DNA of 64,000 bases from JBHOQX01 sp042408595 (GCA_042408595.1 JBHOQX010000129.1:1-64000), one strand, 5' to 3'. Counted from the first letter of the stretch, positions 25,402-34,335 are shown. Numbers and translations: made by a program. Notes: generated by a model from the letters alone, not told the origin.

Positions 25402-25883
25402 CGTGTTCCTCCTTTTTGGGGCCCGGAGAACGGCGAACAACCCACAGCACTTCCGGCTTCCCCGGCGGGGCGCTCCGTCGTGCATTCTCCGTGCTGCGCT
25501 GCGCGGCGCAGCCGTGCCTCGCGCAGCGGCAGCAACTGCTCCATCGGCAGGCGCAGCCGGGCGCGGGCCTCCGCCGACAGCCGCTCCGGCGTCCACACCG
25601 TGTCCCAGGTGATATTGACGTTCACCGCTTCTACGCCATCGAGTGCGGCGACTTCCTGCTCCATCATCGTCAGCAGATGCATGGAGAACGGGCACCAGCC
25701 GCTCGTCAGGATGATGTCGATATCCACCTGCGCGCCATCGATCCGCACCCCTTCGATCAAGCCCATGTCTACGACGCTGATCTGCTTCTCCTTGCAGCAC
25801 GGGTCGTAGCAGCGGGTGAGCGCTGCCATCACCTCGTCGTGCGCAACGGACGGTCGGGCCGCCGCTGCTTCCGCTGGAACCAT
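25398..25883 (-). CDS. DUF59/MIP18-like metal-sulfur cluster assembly protein
   Basis: 161 residues from ATG 25883 (AGGAGG 5 bases upstream). The DUF59 core spans about residues 15-105: CYDPCCKEKQISVVDMGLIEGV and ILTSGWCPFSMHLL, the latter holding the reactive Cys of SufT/PaaD/MIP18 proteins. The first block has three extra Cys residues (CYDPCC), unusual beside the standard DPE form. The C-terminal 50 residues are low in similarity to anything known and overlap the downstream ribosome binding site. First gene of a two-gene operon with the amidohydrolase; it may supply or repair its metal centre (inference). Confidence 0.82.
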   Translation of the reverse strand: MVPAEAAAARPSVAHDEVMAALTRCYDPCCKEKQISVVDMGLIEGVRIDGAQVDIDIILTSGWCPFSMHLLTMMEQEVAALDGVEAVNVNITWDTVWTPERLSAEARARLRLPMEQLLPLREARLRRAAQHGECTTERPAGEAGSAVGCSPFSGPQKGGTR

Positions 25884-26009
25884 GGGCACCTCCTTCATCA
25901 GCCGGCCGCGCCGAGTGGCCGGACAACGCCGCCAACGCCGAAACCGCGCGGAGCGATGCTTGCGCGGGAACGAGGGAAGGACGTGGATTCAACAACAGGT
26001 TGTACGGGC

Positions 26010-26038
26010 AGTATACGACCAGAGGGGGCGTATGGCAA
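26010..26038 (-). promoter_or_regulatory. Promoter of the DUF59-amidohydrolase operon
   Basis: Minus strand TTGCCA (26033-26038), 17-base spacer, TATACT (26010-26015). Transcription would begin near 26003, about 120 bases before the first start codon. GGGGGACGAACGGG-type repeats lie just upstream. Confidence 0.7.
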
Positions 26039-26159
26039 GAGGGTCGAATCGGGCAGAGACGTGCGGTTTCGTGGGGAAAACGAACGGCGGGGGACGAACG
26101 GGAGCATGCCGTCGGGGGAGACGTGGGCATCGCGTAGGGCCTCCCTGCGTCCACCGCCC

Positions 26160-27902
26160 TCACACCTCCATCGTGTCCAGGCGGGCCGCGCCGAAGGCCA
26201 GCGCGCCCCACGTCACCAGCGCGGTCAGCGCCAGCAGGATGAGCCAGCCGGCGATGGCGAGCGGCAGGGCGAGCTGCGGCACGAGCGGCGCGAGCGCCGG
26301 CAGGCCGATCGCCGCGCCCAGCCCCAGCCCGATGTAGATCGTGTAGAGGACCAGCGACAGACAGCCGGCCCGCGTCGTGGTCTGCTGGCTGGGGTTTTGC
26401 CAGTCCAGCCGGGGGAACGCCGCCCCAAGCCCCAGGCTGATCGCCGTCGTGCCCATGCCGAGCAGCCAGATCAGGGCCAGCGCTCGCGGCGCATCCGCCA
26501 GCGTCGCAGGCCGCAACACGGCGAACAGCACGACCATCAGCGTTCCGACGATGATGAACGGCAGGTAGGCCAGCACGAACTTGCCCAGCAGGATGCGCCA
26601 GCCGCTCACCGGCGCGACCTTGAGCAGCCAGAACGCCTGCCCCTCGCGGCTGATGCCGGGGCCGGCCAGCGCACTGGAGCAGATCACGGCGACAAAGAAG
26701 CCGATCCCGACCGACGTGAGCGACGACAGCGTGCTGAGTGCCGGCGGTACGCCCTCGGCTGGCCCGGGGCGTGCGGTCACGAGTTGAAATATCCAGACGC
26801 CGGCCATGATCAGCGGGAAGATCAACTGCTGGAGGTTCCGCAAGTCGCGCGGGAACGAGCGCAGGTCCTTGCGCAAAATCGCCCGTGACTCGGGAGGGAG
26901 GGCGGACGATAGGAGACGAAAGACAGGACCGAACCAGCGGTCGCGGTCGGCCCGCGGCCCGTCGTCCGCCGCCCGCCGTCGAACCGTGCCGCCCTGCGCC
27001 GCCATGTTCGTCCAGCCGATGTAGTAGAGCCGCTCCGCCAGCCAGACACACCCGCCGAACAGCCCAAGCGAGGCGGCCACGAACACCCCGCCGTACAGCG
27101 CCAGCGCCGCCCCGTCGCCGCGGCCGGCCGCCACCAGCGCCCGCCCGGCCCAGGCCGATGGCAGCAACGGGTTGTCGAGCTGGCTGATCGTCGTCACCGT
27201 CTGGACCGTCGCCAGCTGCGCGGCCACGCGCCCGCCGAGCTGGCTGACAACGTACCAGCTCGCCCCGGCCAGCACCCCGAGCAGGCCGACGATCTCGCGC
27301 GCACGGCGCGCCGGCACGACTCGCACCACGGCCATCACCAGCACCACGCCGAGCGCGGCGGGCAGCAGCGGAAAGAGCGCCAGCACAACGAGCAGGGCGA
27401 GATAGTAGACCAGGCCGTAGCCGAGGCCCGCGCCGTAGCCGACCAGCGCCGGGCCGAGCAGGACGAACAGGACGAGATAGGGCACGACCAGCCCGGCGAA
27501 CAGCTTGACCACGAACACCGCGCGGGTCGGCACCGGCGCCAGCAGCAGCAGGTCCAGATTGCGCGAGAGATAGAGCGACGACAGCACCGTCGAAAAGCTG
27601 GTCAGCAGCAGCACGGCCAGCGCGCCGAACAGCGCGATGGCGGGCACGGCGTCCAGGTAGGGCCGAATATCGGTCGGTACTCCCGGATTCTTGGCGGCGG
27701 CCTCGCGCAACGCCTCGCTGAACGCCGGGCTCGTCAGCCCGCCGACGACGGCGCTCATCAGCCAGTAGAGCCCGAACGCCCCCAGCCCCAGGGCGAGCAG
27801 TGCGGCAACCACGCCGATCTTTTTACCCAGGCTGCCGCGCCAGAGCGTGTTCCAACCGATCTGAAGCTGGGCGCGCGCCAGCACACCGAGTGCGTGAACC
27901 AT
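26160..27902 (-). CDS. ABC-2-type export permease
   Basis: 580 residues with about twelve hydrophobic segments and an N-terminus (LARAQLQIGWNTLWRG then VVAALLALGLGAFGLYWLM) like large ABC exporter permeases of Actinobacteria and Chloroflexota. No nucleotide-binding domain. Residues about 310-340 form a hydrophilic Arg/Asp-rich loop encoded by DNA that looks like the intergenic GGACGA repeats. The substrate is unknown. No ATPase gene is adjacent; the solitary ATPase at 10758-11531 may or may not be a partner. The start is the first ATG, with a weak Shine-Dalgarno. Confidence 0.8.
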   Translation of the reverse strand: MVHALGVLARAQLQIGWNTLWRGSLGKKIGVVAALLALGLGAFGLYWLMSAVVGGLTSPAFSEALREAAAKNPGVPTDIRPYLDAVPAIALFGALAVLLLTSFSTVLSSLYLSRNLDLLLLAPVPTRAVFVVKLFAGLVVPYLVLFVLLGPALVGYGAGLGYGLVYYLALLVVLALFPLLPAALGVVLVMAVVRVVPARRAREIVGLLGVLAGASWYVVSQLGGRVAAQLATVQTVTTISQLDNPLLPSAWAGRALVAAGRGDGAALALYGGVFVAASLGLFGGCVWLAERLYYIGWTNMAAQGGTVRRRAADDGPRADRDRWFGPVFRLLSSALPPESRAILRKDLRSFPRDLRNLQQLIFPLIMAGVWIFQLVTARPGPAEGVPPALSTLSSLTSVGIGFFVAVICSSALAGPGISREGQAFWLLKVAPVSGWRILLGKFVLAYLPFIIVGTLMVVLFAVLRPATLADAPRALALIWLLGMGTTAISLGLGAAFPRLDWQNPSQQTTTRAGCLSLVLYTIYIGLGLGAAIGLPALAPLVPQLALPLAIAGWLILLALTALVTWGALAFGAARLDTMEV

Positions 27903-28081
27903 GTCGTTCCTTTAATGAAGCGCTTTTTCCGGCACACATTCGCCCGTGGCCCTCACCCCTCGGGCCCTCCGCTCCCCTGCACGTTTAGGGGGCGGGCAGA
28001 ACTCCGGGCGGCAGGCGTGTGTTGGCATGATGGTGCGCTCGATACTCTCACCTCGGTCGCCAGCCCTCCCCACTGGGAAGC

Positions 28082-29074
28082 CTACCGTGTCTCGGTATGC
28101 GTATAGTCGCGCCCGGAGATGCGCATCAGCTTATCCCAGCGGTGGCGGCTCTCGATGTAGCGCACCGTGCCGGAGGCTGAGCGCATCACGACCGAATGCG
28201 TGCGCGCTCCGCCGCTGTAGTAGCGCACACCGCGCAGAAACTCGCCGTCGGTGATGCCGGTGGCTGCGAAGAAGACCGCATCGCTCCGTACCAGGTCGCT
28301 CGTGCGGTAGACGCGGTTGACATCCAGGCCGCGCTCCTGCACCAGGGCGCGCTCCTCGTCGTTGCGCGGCCAGATTTTGCACTGGATCTCGCCCCCCAGG
28401 CACTTCATCGCGCAGGCGGTGATCACCGCCTCCGGCGCGCCGCCGATGCCCATAAGCATATCGGCCGGCGGGTCGTCGATCGCGGTCATCACCCCGGCGG
28501 AGACATCGCCGTGGAGAATGAGCTTGATCCGCGCGCCGGTCTGGCGAATCTGCTGGATCAACTCCTTGTGGCGCGGCCGGTCCAGCACCACGACAGTCAC
28601 GTCTTCGACGTGCTTGTTGAGCGCGCGGGCGACATTGGCGATATTCTCGGCCACCGGCGCGTCGATGTCGATCGCGCCGCGCGCCGCCTCGCCCACCGCC
28701 AGCTTGTCCATGTAGGCGATGCCCGACCAGTTGTAGAGCGAGCCGCGCTCGGCCACGGCGACGACTGCGATCGCGCCCGGCATGCCCTCGGCCAGCAGCG
28801 TCGTCCCTTCCACCGGATCGACCGCTACGTCCACCGGTGCGCCGCCCGCCCCGACCTGCTCGCCGATGTAGAGCATGGGCGCAGCGTCCTTCTCGCCTTC
28901 GCCGATCACCACGATGCCGTCCATCGGAACGCTGTCCATCGCGAAGCGCATGGCATCGACCGCCGCCTGGTCGGCGGCGTGTTTGTCGCCACGGCCCATC
29001 AGGCGGCCGGCGCGCAAGGCGGCCGCCTCGGTCGCCCGCACCAGGTCCATTCCGATATTGCGCTCAATTCTCAT
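28082..29074 (-). CDS. glpX: Class II fructose-1,6-bisphosphatase
   Basis: 330 residues, normal for GlpX. GDKHAADQAAVDAMR, VIGEGEKDAAPMLYIGE (metal-binding Glu/Asp), VDPVEGTTLLAEG, HGDVSAGVMTAI and GIGGAPEAVITACAMKCLGG are all conserved. The enzyme hydrolyses fructose-1,6-bisphosphate in gluconeogenesis. AAGGAGG lies 5 bases before ATG. It is divergent from groES, sharing a 300-base control region. Confidence 0.96.
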   Translation of the reverse strand: MRIERNIGMDLVRATEAAALRAGRLMGRGDKHAADQAAVDAMRFAMDSVPMDGIVVIGEGEKDAAPMLYIGEQVGAGGAPVDVAVDPVEGTTLLAEGMPGAIAVVAVAERGSLYNWSGIAYMDKLAVGEAARGAIDIDAPVAENIANVARALNKHVEDVTVVVLDRPRHKELIQQIRQTGARIKLILHGDVSAGVMTAIDDPPADMLMGIGGAPEAVITACAMKCLGGEIQCKIWPRNDEERALVQERGLDVNRVYRTSDLVRSDAVFFAATGITDGEFLRGVRYYSGGARTHSVVMRSASGTVRYIESRHRWDKLMRISGRDYTHTETR

Positions 29075-29117
29075 GCGTGCCTCCTTGCACCACGCGGTGG
29101 ATCACATCAGTGGTCGG

Positions 29118-29123
29118 ATTGTA
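29118..29123 (-). promoter_or_regulatory. Extended -10 box of glpX
   Basis: TGCTACAAT on the minus strand, an extended -10 (TACAAT at 29118-29123), 44 bases upstream of glpX. The -35 is weak. Confidence 0.45.
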
Positions 29124-29232
29124 GCATAAAGGGGTTGCGGCGTGCGCTTCTGCTCGCCGCGGCCGTGGGCCCGTGCTGCAGCTCCTGCGCCAGGAGACGG
29201 CAGCGGAAGGGGCGCTGGTGTCCTTATGTCCA

Positions 29233-29259
29233 CTGGCACTCGCGCCGGATGAGTGCTAA
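29233..29259 (+). promoter_or_regulatory. Second, imperfect CIRCE-like operator
   Basis: Left arm CTGGCACTC (7 of 9 to consensus), 9-base spacer, perfect right arm GAGTGCTAA at 29251-29259. It ends 7 bases before the -35 of groES. Confidence 0.7.
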
Positions 29260-29266
29260 AATCCCC

Positions 29267-29295
29267 TTGACAAACCCCCGCGCTTCCATTAAGAT
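29267..29295 (+). promoter_or_regulatory. Sigma-A promoter of groESL
   Basis: TTGACA (29267-29272), 17-base spacer, TAAGAT (29290-29295). It is flanked on both sides by CIRCE elements. Confidence 0.85.
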
Positions 29296-29304
29296 AGGAG
29301 CCGG

Positions 29305-29331
29305 TTAGCACTCGCTGCGCGAGAGTGCTAA
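29305..29331 (+). promoter_or_regulatory. CIRCE operator (HrcA binding site)
   Basis: Perfect consensus arms TTAGCACTC (29305-29313) and GAGTGCTAA (29323-29331) with the standard 9-base spacer. It lies at the predicted transcription start of groES. HrcA repression is established for this element; hrcA itself is not in the window. Confidence 0.95.
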
Positions 29332-29375
29332 CAGTCCTGCGCACTTCCGTAACCTGCGAAGGAGGAACGACACGT

Positions 29376-29681
29376 ATGGGTGCTGACTTCAAGATCCGCC
29401 CGCTTGCCGATCGGGTGGTCGTCAAGCCGGTCGAGCGCGAGGAGAAGACCAAGGGCGGCATCTACCTGCCGGACACCGCCAGCAAGGAGCGCCCGATGGA
29501 GGGCACGGTGCTGGCTGTCGGCGAGGGCCGCCGCGACGACAACGGCAAACTCATCCCACCGAGTGTCAAGGCTGGCGACAAGGTGCTCTTCGCCAAGTAT
29601 AGCGGCACCGAGTTCAAGATCGATGATGTTGAGTATCTCATCCTGTCGGAGAAGGACATTCTGGGCATTATCCAGGAGTGA
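29376..29681 (+). CDS. groES: Co-chaperonin GroES
   Basis: 101 residues from ATG 29376. ADFKIRPLADRVVVKPVE, the mobile loop EEKTKGGIYLPDTASKE and YSGTEFKIDDVEYLILSEKDIL are canonical. AAGGAGG lies 10 bases upstream. It caps the GroEL cavity. First gene of the HrcA-controlled groESL operon, 101 bases ahead of groEL. Confidence 0.97.
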   Translation: MGADFKIRPLADRVVVKPVEREEKTKGGIYLPDTASKERPMEGTVLAVGEGRRDDNGKLIPPSVKAGDKVLFAKYSGTEFKIDDVEYLILSEKDILGIIQE

Positions 29682-29782
29682 TGATGCGTTCGGCGTGATG
29701 CACGAGCGCTTCTCCGCGTGTGCTGCATCGGGCAGCAGGCATCATCCGTCACGCTGTAATTCAGAGGAGGATTGGTACTCTC

Positions 29783-31414
29783 ATGCCGAAGCAGCTGGAG
29801 TTCAATGAGGCGGCGCGCCGCTCGCTCAAGCGCGGTGTCGATACCGTGGCCGACGCGGTCAAGACGACGCTCGGCCCGCGCGGCCGCAATGTGGCGATCG
29901 ACAAGAAGTTCGGCGCCCCGACCGTCACCCACGACGGCGTGACCGTCGCCAAGGAGATCGAGCTCAAGGACCCGTTCGAGAACATGGGCGCCCGCCTGCT
30001 CGTCGAGGTCGCCACCAAGACCAATGACGTCGCCGGCGACGGTACCACCACCGCCACGGTGCTGGCGCAGGCGATCGTCACCGAGGGCCTGAAGGTCGTG
30101 GCCGCCGGCGCCAACCCGATGCTGATCAAGCGCGGCCTTGACAAGGCCGCCGACGCTGTGGTGGCCGAGCTGAAGAGCCTGGCTAAGCCGGTGCGCGATC
30201 GGGCCGACATCGCCCATGTCGCCGCGATCTCCGCCGCCGATAGCGAGATCGGCGACCTGATCGCCGAGGTGATGGAGAAGGTCGGCAAGGATGGCGTGAT
30301 CACCGTCGAGGAGAGCAAGGGCATCGCCTTCGAGACCGAGTACACCGAGGGTATGCAGATCGACCGCGGCTACATCTCGGCCTACTTCGTCACCAACCAC
30401 GAGCGGATGGAGGCCGAGCTGGAGGAGCCGTATATCCTGATCACCGACAAGAAGATCTCGTCGATCCAGGATATCCTGCCGGTGTTGGAGAAGGTCCTGC
30501 AGGTCACCAAGAACTTCGTGATCGTCGCCGAGGATGTGGACGGCGAGGCGCTGGCGACGCTGGTGGTGAACAAGCTGCGCGGCACGATCAATGTGCTGGC
30601 GGTGAAGGCCCCCGGCTTTGGCGATCGGCGCAAGGCGATGCTGGGCGATATCGCCACGCTGACCGGCGGCACGGTGATCTCCGAGGAGATCGGCCGCAAG
30701 CTCGACAGCGCCACCATCCAGGACCTGGGCCGGGCGCGCCGCGTCGTCGCCGATAAGGACAACACGACCTTCATCGAGGGACGGGGCGACGAGAAGGCGA
30801 TCAAGGCCCGCATCGAGCAGATCCGCAAGCAGATCGAGACGACCACCAGCGACTTCGACCGCGAGAAGCTGCAGGAGCGGCTGGCGAAGCTGGCCGGCGG
30901 CGTGGCGGTGCTGAAGGTCGGTGCAGCGACCGAGCCGGAGCTGAAGGAGAAGAAGCACCGCGTCGAGGACGCCCTCTCGACCGCGCGCTCGGCTGTCGAG
31001 GAGGGGATCGTGCCGGGCGGTGGCGTGGCGCTGATCAACGCGGTCCCGGCGCTGGAGCGGGTGCAGACGAGCAACGACGACGAGCGCTTCGGGGTTCAGA
31101 TCCTGAAGCGGGCGCTGGAGGAGCCGATGCGCCAGCTGGCGCGCAACGCCGGCGAGGACGGCGCGGTGATCATCGACACCGTGCGCCGCATGCAGAAGGA
31201 GAAGGGCCCGGCCTACGGCTACAACGTGCTCACCGGCGAGTTCGGCGATATGCTCGAGCAGGGGGTGATCGACCCGGTCAAGGTGACCCGCTCGGCGGTC
31301 CAGAACGCGGTCTCGATCGCCGGCCTGCTGCTGACGACCGAGGCGCTGATCACCGACCTGCCGGAAGAGAAGCCGGCGGCGCCGGCGCCCGGCGGCGGTG
31401 GGATGGACTTCTAA
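29783..31414 (+). CDS. groEL: Chaperonin GroEL
   Basis: 543 residues. VKTTLGPRGRNVAIDKK, DVAGDGTTTATVLAQAI (ATP-binding, with the catalytic Asp region), KAPGFGDRRKAML and ARNAGEDGAVI are diagnostic. The C-terminus PGGGGMDF is a short GGM-type tail. GAGGAGG lies 12 bases before ATG, somewhat far. ATP-driven folding chaperone. A strong hairpin follows the gene. Confidence 0.98.
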   Translation: MPKQLEFNEAARRSLKRGVDTVADAVKTTLGPRGRNVAIDKKFGAPTVTHDGVTVAKEIELKDPFENMGARLLVEVATKTNDVAGDGTTTATVLAQAIVTEGLKVVAAGANPMLIKRGLDKAADAVVAELKSLAKPVRDRADIAHVAAISAADSEIGDLIAEVMEKVGKDGVITVEESKGIAFETEYTEGMQIDRGYISAYFVTNHERMEAELEEPYILITDKKISSIQDILPVLEKVLQVTKNFVIVAEDVDGEALATLVVNKLRGTINVLAVKAPGFGDRRKAMLGDIATLTGGTVISEEIGRKLDSATIQDLGRARRVVADKDNTTFIEGRGDEKAIKARIEQIRKQIETTTSDFDREKLQERLAKLAGGVAVLKVGAATEPELKEKKHRVEDALSTARSAVEEGIVPGGGVALINAVPALERVQTSNDDERFGVQILKRALEEPMRQLARNAGEDGAVIIDTVRRMQKEKGPAYGYNVLTGEFGDMLEQGVIDPVKVTRSAVQNAVSIAGLLLTTEALITDLPEEKPAAPAPGGGGMDF

Positions 31415-31440
31415 ACGCGGGCGGGCTGTGCTTCGCTGCG

Positions 31441-31470
31441 AGCGGCCCTGGCGGAAACGCCGGGGCCGCT
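31441..31470 (+). terminator. Strong hairpin after groEL
   Basis: AGCGGCCCTGGCG and CGCCGGGGCCGCT form a 13-bp stem with one T-G pair and a GAAA tetraloop, 27 bases after the groEL stop. Only a short T-containing stretch follows, but position and stability suit a terminator. Confidence 0.7.
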
Positions 31471-31495
31471 TCGCTTGCCACCACCGTCCTGCCAG

Positions 31496-31560
31496 GGGGT
31501 GGGGAGGTTTGGACGCGCGACGCCCCTCCGACATCCCTTGCCGGGCGTGCGCCGCGCCAG
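31496..31560 (-). repeat. Diverged family B element
   Basis: Carries GGGGAGGTTTGGACGCGCG and CGCCCCTCCGACATCCC, matching the conserved arm of family B in reverse orientation with several changes. It lies between the groEL terminator and the oxidoreductase stop. Confidence 0.4.
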
Positions 31561-31579
31561 CGCACGCCCGGCGCTGACC

Positions 31580-32611
31580 CTACCCCGCCGCCACCGGCGC
31601 GCCGCTCGCCGCGGATTGGATCGCCGCCGCCATCAGCGCCAGCGTGCGCAGGTTGTCGCGCCCGGAGGTCTCCGGCTCCTCGCCGGTGCGCACGGCCCGC
31701 ACGAACGCTGCCAGGATGCCGGCCCGGCCGATGTGCGCCAGCGCCGGAAGCTGCACCCGCTGCGCCCGCTTGCCCAACGGCCGCACCGCGACCCGCTCTG
31801 CCGAGAGCGGGTCGACCCCTCCGCTCCGGCTCGTCCAGGAGAGCTCGCCGCGCGCGCATTCCATGCGCCACTCGCCGGCCCAGGCCGTCGCCGGCGAGGG
31901 GCTGACCCAACTGCCCCGGTAGTTGACCACCACATCGCCGTCGAAGGTGACCGTCATCGCTGCAGCGGCGGGGTTGGCGAAGTTGCTCCATGGCGGGTTC
32001 CACGTCTGGCAGACGACCTCGCGCGGCTCGCGCCCGAGCACCAGCCGCATCAGGTCGAAGTGGTGGATCGCCATGTCCATCAGTAGCGGGTGCGGAATGG
32101 TATAGTGCCGGTTCCCCTCGACCGGCGCGCTGTTCGCGTAGCGGCGGAAGTCCACGCTCACCGCCCCGACCGGCCCCAGCGTCGCGGCCTGCACCAGCGC
32201 GGCGACAGCCCGCGGTGCCGGGAAGAAGCGGTAGTTCTGGCTGATCATCAGGATGCGCCCGGCGGCCTCGGCGGCGGCCACCGCCTCGCGCGCTTCGGCC
32301 AGCGTCGGCGCGAAGGGCTTCTCCAGCAGCACGTGCTTGCCGGCGGCCAGCGCCGCCCGCGTGAGCGGGATGTGCCCCGGCAGCGAGGCGGTCACCAGCA
32401 CGGCGTCGGCTTTCGCCTCGGCCAGCGCGCGCTCGAAGCTGGTGTAGCAGCGCTCCGGCGCGAGACCCAGCCGCGCCCGTGCCTCCGCAAGCGTTGCCGC
32501 GTCGGCGTCCACGAACCCGACGACGTCCACGTCATCCGATGGGCGCAGCACGTTCAGCGCCCAGTTCTGCACCCAGCCGCCCATCCCGGCCTGAATGAGA
32601 CGAAGCCGCAT
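31580..32611 (-). CDS. Gfo/Idh/MocA family NAD(P)-dependent oxidoreductase
   Basis: 343 residues from ATG 32611 (GAGGAG 5 bases upstream). The N-terminal Rossmann fold begins LRLIQAGMGGWVQNW, a variant of GxGxxG in which one Gly is replaced; GKHVLLEKPFAP holds the EKP motif, and DMAIHHFDLMRLVLG the catalytic HxxD region. Members act on sugars, inositols or their derivatives. Substrate unknown. It is divergent from menF and is not part of that pathway. Confidence 0.9.
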   Translation of the reverse strand: MRLRLIQAGMGGWVQNWALNVLRPSDDVDVVGFVDADAATLAEARARLGLAPERCYTSFERALAEAKADAVLVTASLPGHIPLTRAALAAGKHVLLEKPFAPTLAEAREAVAAAEAAGRILMISQNYRFFPAPRAVAALVQAATLGPVGAVSVDFRRYANSAPVEGNRHYTIPHPLLMDMAIHHFDLMRLVLGREPREVVCQTWNPPWSNFANPAAAAMTVTFDGDVVVNYRGSWVSPSPATAWAGEWRMECARGELSWTSRSGGVDPLSAERVAVRPLGKRAQRVQLPALAHIGRAGILAAFVRAVRTGEEPETSGRDNLRTLALMAAAIQSAASGAPVAAG

Positions 32612-32701
32612 GGTGTCTCCTCGTAGGTGTGTTCGAAAGGGCCCGCCCGTCCACGGAGTATGAGGCTTATCGCCGCTCGAGAGTGTAGCATAAGAGCCAT
32701 T

Positions 32702-32730
32702 GTTCCTTTTTGCACAAATAGCGGTATAAT
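32702..32730 (+). promoter_or_regulatory. Promoter of the menaquinone gene run
   Basis: Consensus TATAAT at 32725-32730, preceded by CGG. The best -35 candidate TTGTTC ends at 32705 with an overlong spacer (19). A possible divergent -10 (TATGCT, minus strand, 32687-32692) serves the Gfo/Idh gene. About 150 bases separate it from menF. Confidence 0.55.
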
Positions 32731-32737
32731 GGATATG

Positions 32738-32830
32738 AGAACGGAGGACGCAGGACAGAACGACCAACGACGACGATCGATGAAAGACGGGATGGTGGAC
32801 GGGAGCCGGCGGACGGAAGCAGGCGGAGCG
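32738..32830 (+). repeat. GGACGA-type degenerate repeats before menF
   Basis: Units such as GGAGGACGCAGGACAG, CGACCAACGACGACG, GGTGGACGGGAG and GGCGGACGGAAG run from the menF promoter nearly to the gene, i.e. they would lie in the 5' untranslated region. Confidence 0.65.
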
Positions 32831-32880
32831 CCCGGCGCAGGCGGTTTTCGATGGTGTAGCTGGATAAGGAATGGCGCAGT

Positions 32881-34308
32881 ATGAGCATCGGCATGGAAAC
32901 CGCCCCGGCGGCTGGGCTGGAGGAGCGGCGGCTCGGCGCGCTGCTTCGCGCGGCGCACCGGCACGCTCGCCGGCTGGAGCGCCCGGTGCTTGCCAGCGCG
33001 GTGCTGCCGGTCGAGGCGCGCGATCCGCTGGCCTGCTTCGCCGCCGCGCCGCCCGGCGAGCGCACCCTCTGGTCGTGCCCGAGCGAGGGCTACGAGATGG
33101 CCGCGATCGGGGCGGCGTGGCGGATCAGCGGCGCGGGCGCGGCGCGCTTCGCCGAGGTGGGTCGGGCGTGGCGGGCGCTCTGCGCCGACGCGTTGATCGA
33201 CGGCGCTGGCGATACCGGCACCGGGCCGGTGCTGCTCGGCGGCTTCGCCTTCGACCCGCTGCGCCCCCGCACGCCGCTCTGGGGCGATTTCCCCGACGCG
33301 CTCCTCACCCTGCCGCGCTACCTCGTCACCCGCGCCGGTGCCACCGCCTGGCTGACGGTTAGCGCGCTGATCGCGCCGGACGCACCGCCCCCCGACCCGG
33401 AGCGGCTGCTTGCGCCGATCGTCGGCCTGCTCGACCGGGCCAGCGGCGAACGGCGCGCCCCCGCCGCCGAATCGCCGCTGGCCGTGGAGGACGCGCTGCC
33501 GGAGGGCGCCTGGCGCGGGATCGTCGCCGAGTCGATCGGCCGGATGCGGCGCGATGGCCTGGAGAAAGTGGTGCTGGCCCGCGAATGCCGCGTGCGCGCC
33601 GCGCGCCCGTTCGACCGCGCGGCGGCGCTTGCCCGCCTGCGGGAGGACTACCCCGGCTGTTTCACCTTCGCCTTCGACCACGGCGCGGCCTGCTTTCTCG
33701 GCGCGACGCCGGAACGGCTGGTGACGCTGCGGCACGGCACAGTGTGGGCCACCTGCCTGGCTGGCTCGATCGCCCGCGGCGCGACGCCCGAGGATGACCG
33801 GCGGCTGGGCGAGGCGCTGCTGGCGAGCGCGAAAGACCGCCTCGAGCACGCGATCGTCGTCCGCGCCCTGCGCGACGCGCTGGCCGATTCCTGTGAGCAC
33901 CTGACCGTGCCGGAGGCGCCGACGTTGCTGAAGGTGCGCAACGTCCAGCACCTGTTCACGCCGGTGGTCGGCACGGCGGCGCCGGGGCTCACGGCGCTGG
34001 ACCTGGCCGCCCGGCTGCACCCGACGCCGGCGGTGGGCGGGGCGCCACGCGAGGCGGCGCTGGCGCTCATCCGCGAGATCGAGCGACTGGACCGTGGCTG
34101 GTACGCCGGCCCGGTCGGCTGGCTGGATGCCCGGGGCGACGGCGAGTTCGCAGTGGCGCTGCGCTCCGGGCTGGTGCGCGGCGCGGAGGCGTCTCTCTTC
34201 GCCGGCTGCGGCATCGTGCCGGACTCCGACCCGGAGCGCGAGGATGCCGAGTCGCGTCTGAAGCTGCGGCCCATGCTCGCGGCGCTTCGAAATGCGGCAG
34301 GGTGTTAG
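32881..34308 (+). CDS. menF: Isochorismate synthase
   Basis: 475 residues. The chorismate-binding fold is shown by KVVLARECRVRA, CFLGATPERLV, CLAGSIARGATPEDD, HPTPAVGGAPREAAL and DRGWYAGPVGW. It converts chorismate to isochorismate, the first step of menaquinone synthesis, needing Mg. The presence of menD right behind argues for a menaquinone rather than a siderophore role. AAGGA lies 10 bases upstream. The 27-base gap to menD implies co-transcription. Confidence 0.95.
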   Translation: MSIGMETAPAAGLEERRLGALLRAAHRHARRLERPVLASAVLPVEARDPLACFAAAPPGERTLWSCPSEGYEMAAIGAAWRISGAGAARFAEVGRAWRALCADALIDGAGDTGTGPVLLGGFAFDPLRPRTPLWGDFPDALLTLPRYLVTRAGATAWLTVSALIAPDAPPPDPERLLAPIVGLLDRASGERRAPAAESPLAVEDALPEGAWRGIVAESIGRMRRDGLEKVVLARECRVRAARPFDRAAALARLREDYPGCFTFAFDHGAACFLGATPERLVTLRHGTVWATCLAGSIARGATPEDDRRLGEALLASAKDRLEHAIVVRALRDALADSCEHLTVPEAPTLLKVRNVQHLFTPVVGTAAPGLTALDLAARLHPTPAVGGAPREAALALIREIERLDRGWYAGPVGWLDARGDGEFAVALRSGLVRGAEASLFAGCGIVPDSDPEREDAESRLKLRPMLAALRNAAGC

Positions 34309-34335
34309 CCACCCAGGCAGTTCACGACAACGGCT

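Noticed and set aside
25402..27051. Upstream extension of the amidohydrolase frame to 884 residues
   Set aside because: It is an out-of-phase reading of the DUF59 and ABC permease genes; AGGAGG and the conserved N-terminus mark 25401 as the start.
10758..27902. Pairing of the lone ABC ATPase with the ABC-2 permease as one transporter
   Set aside because: They lie 15 kb apart on opposite strands with no shared regulation visible; only noted as a possibility.
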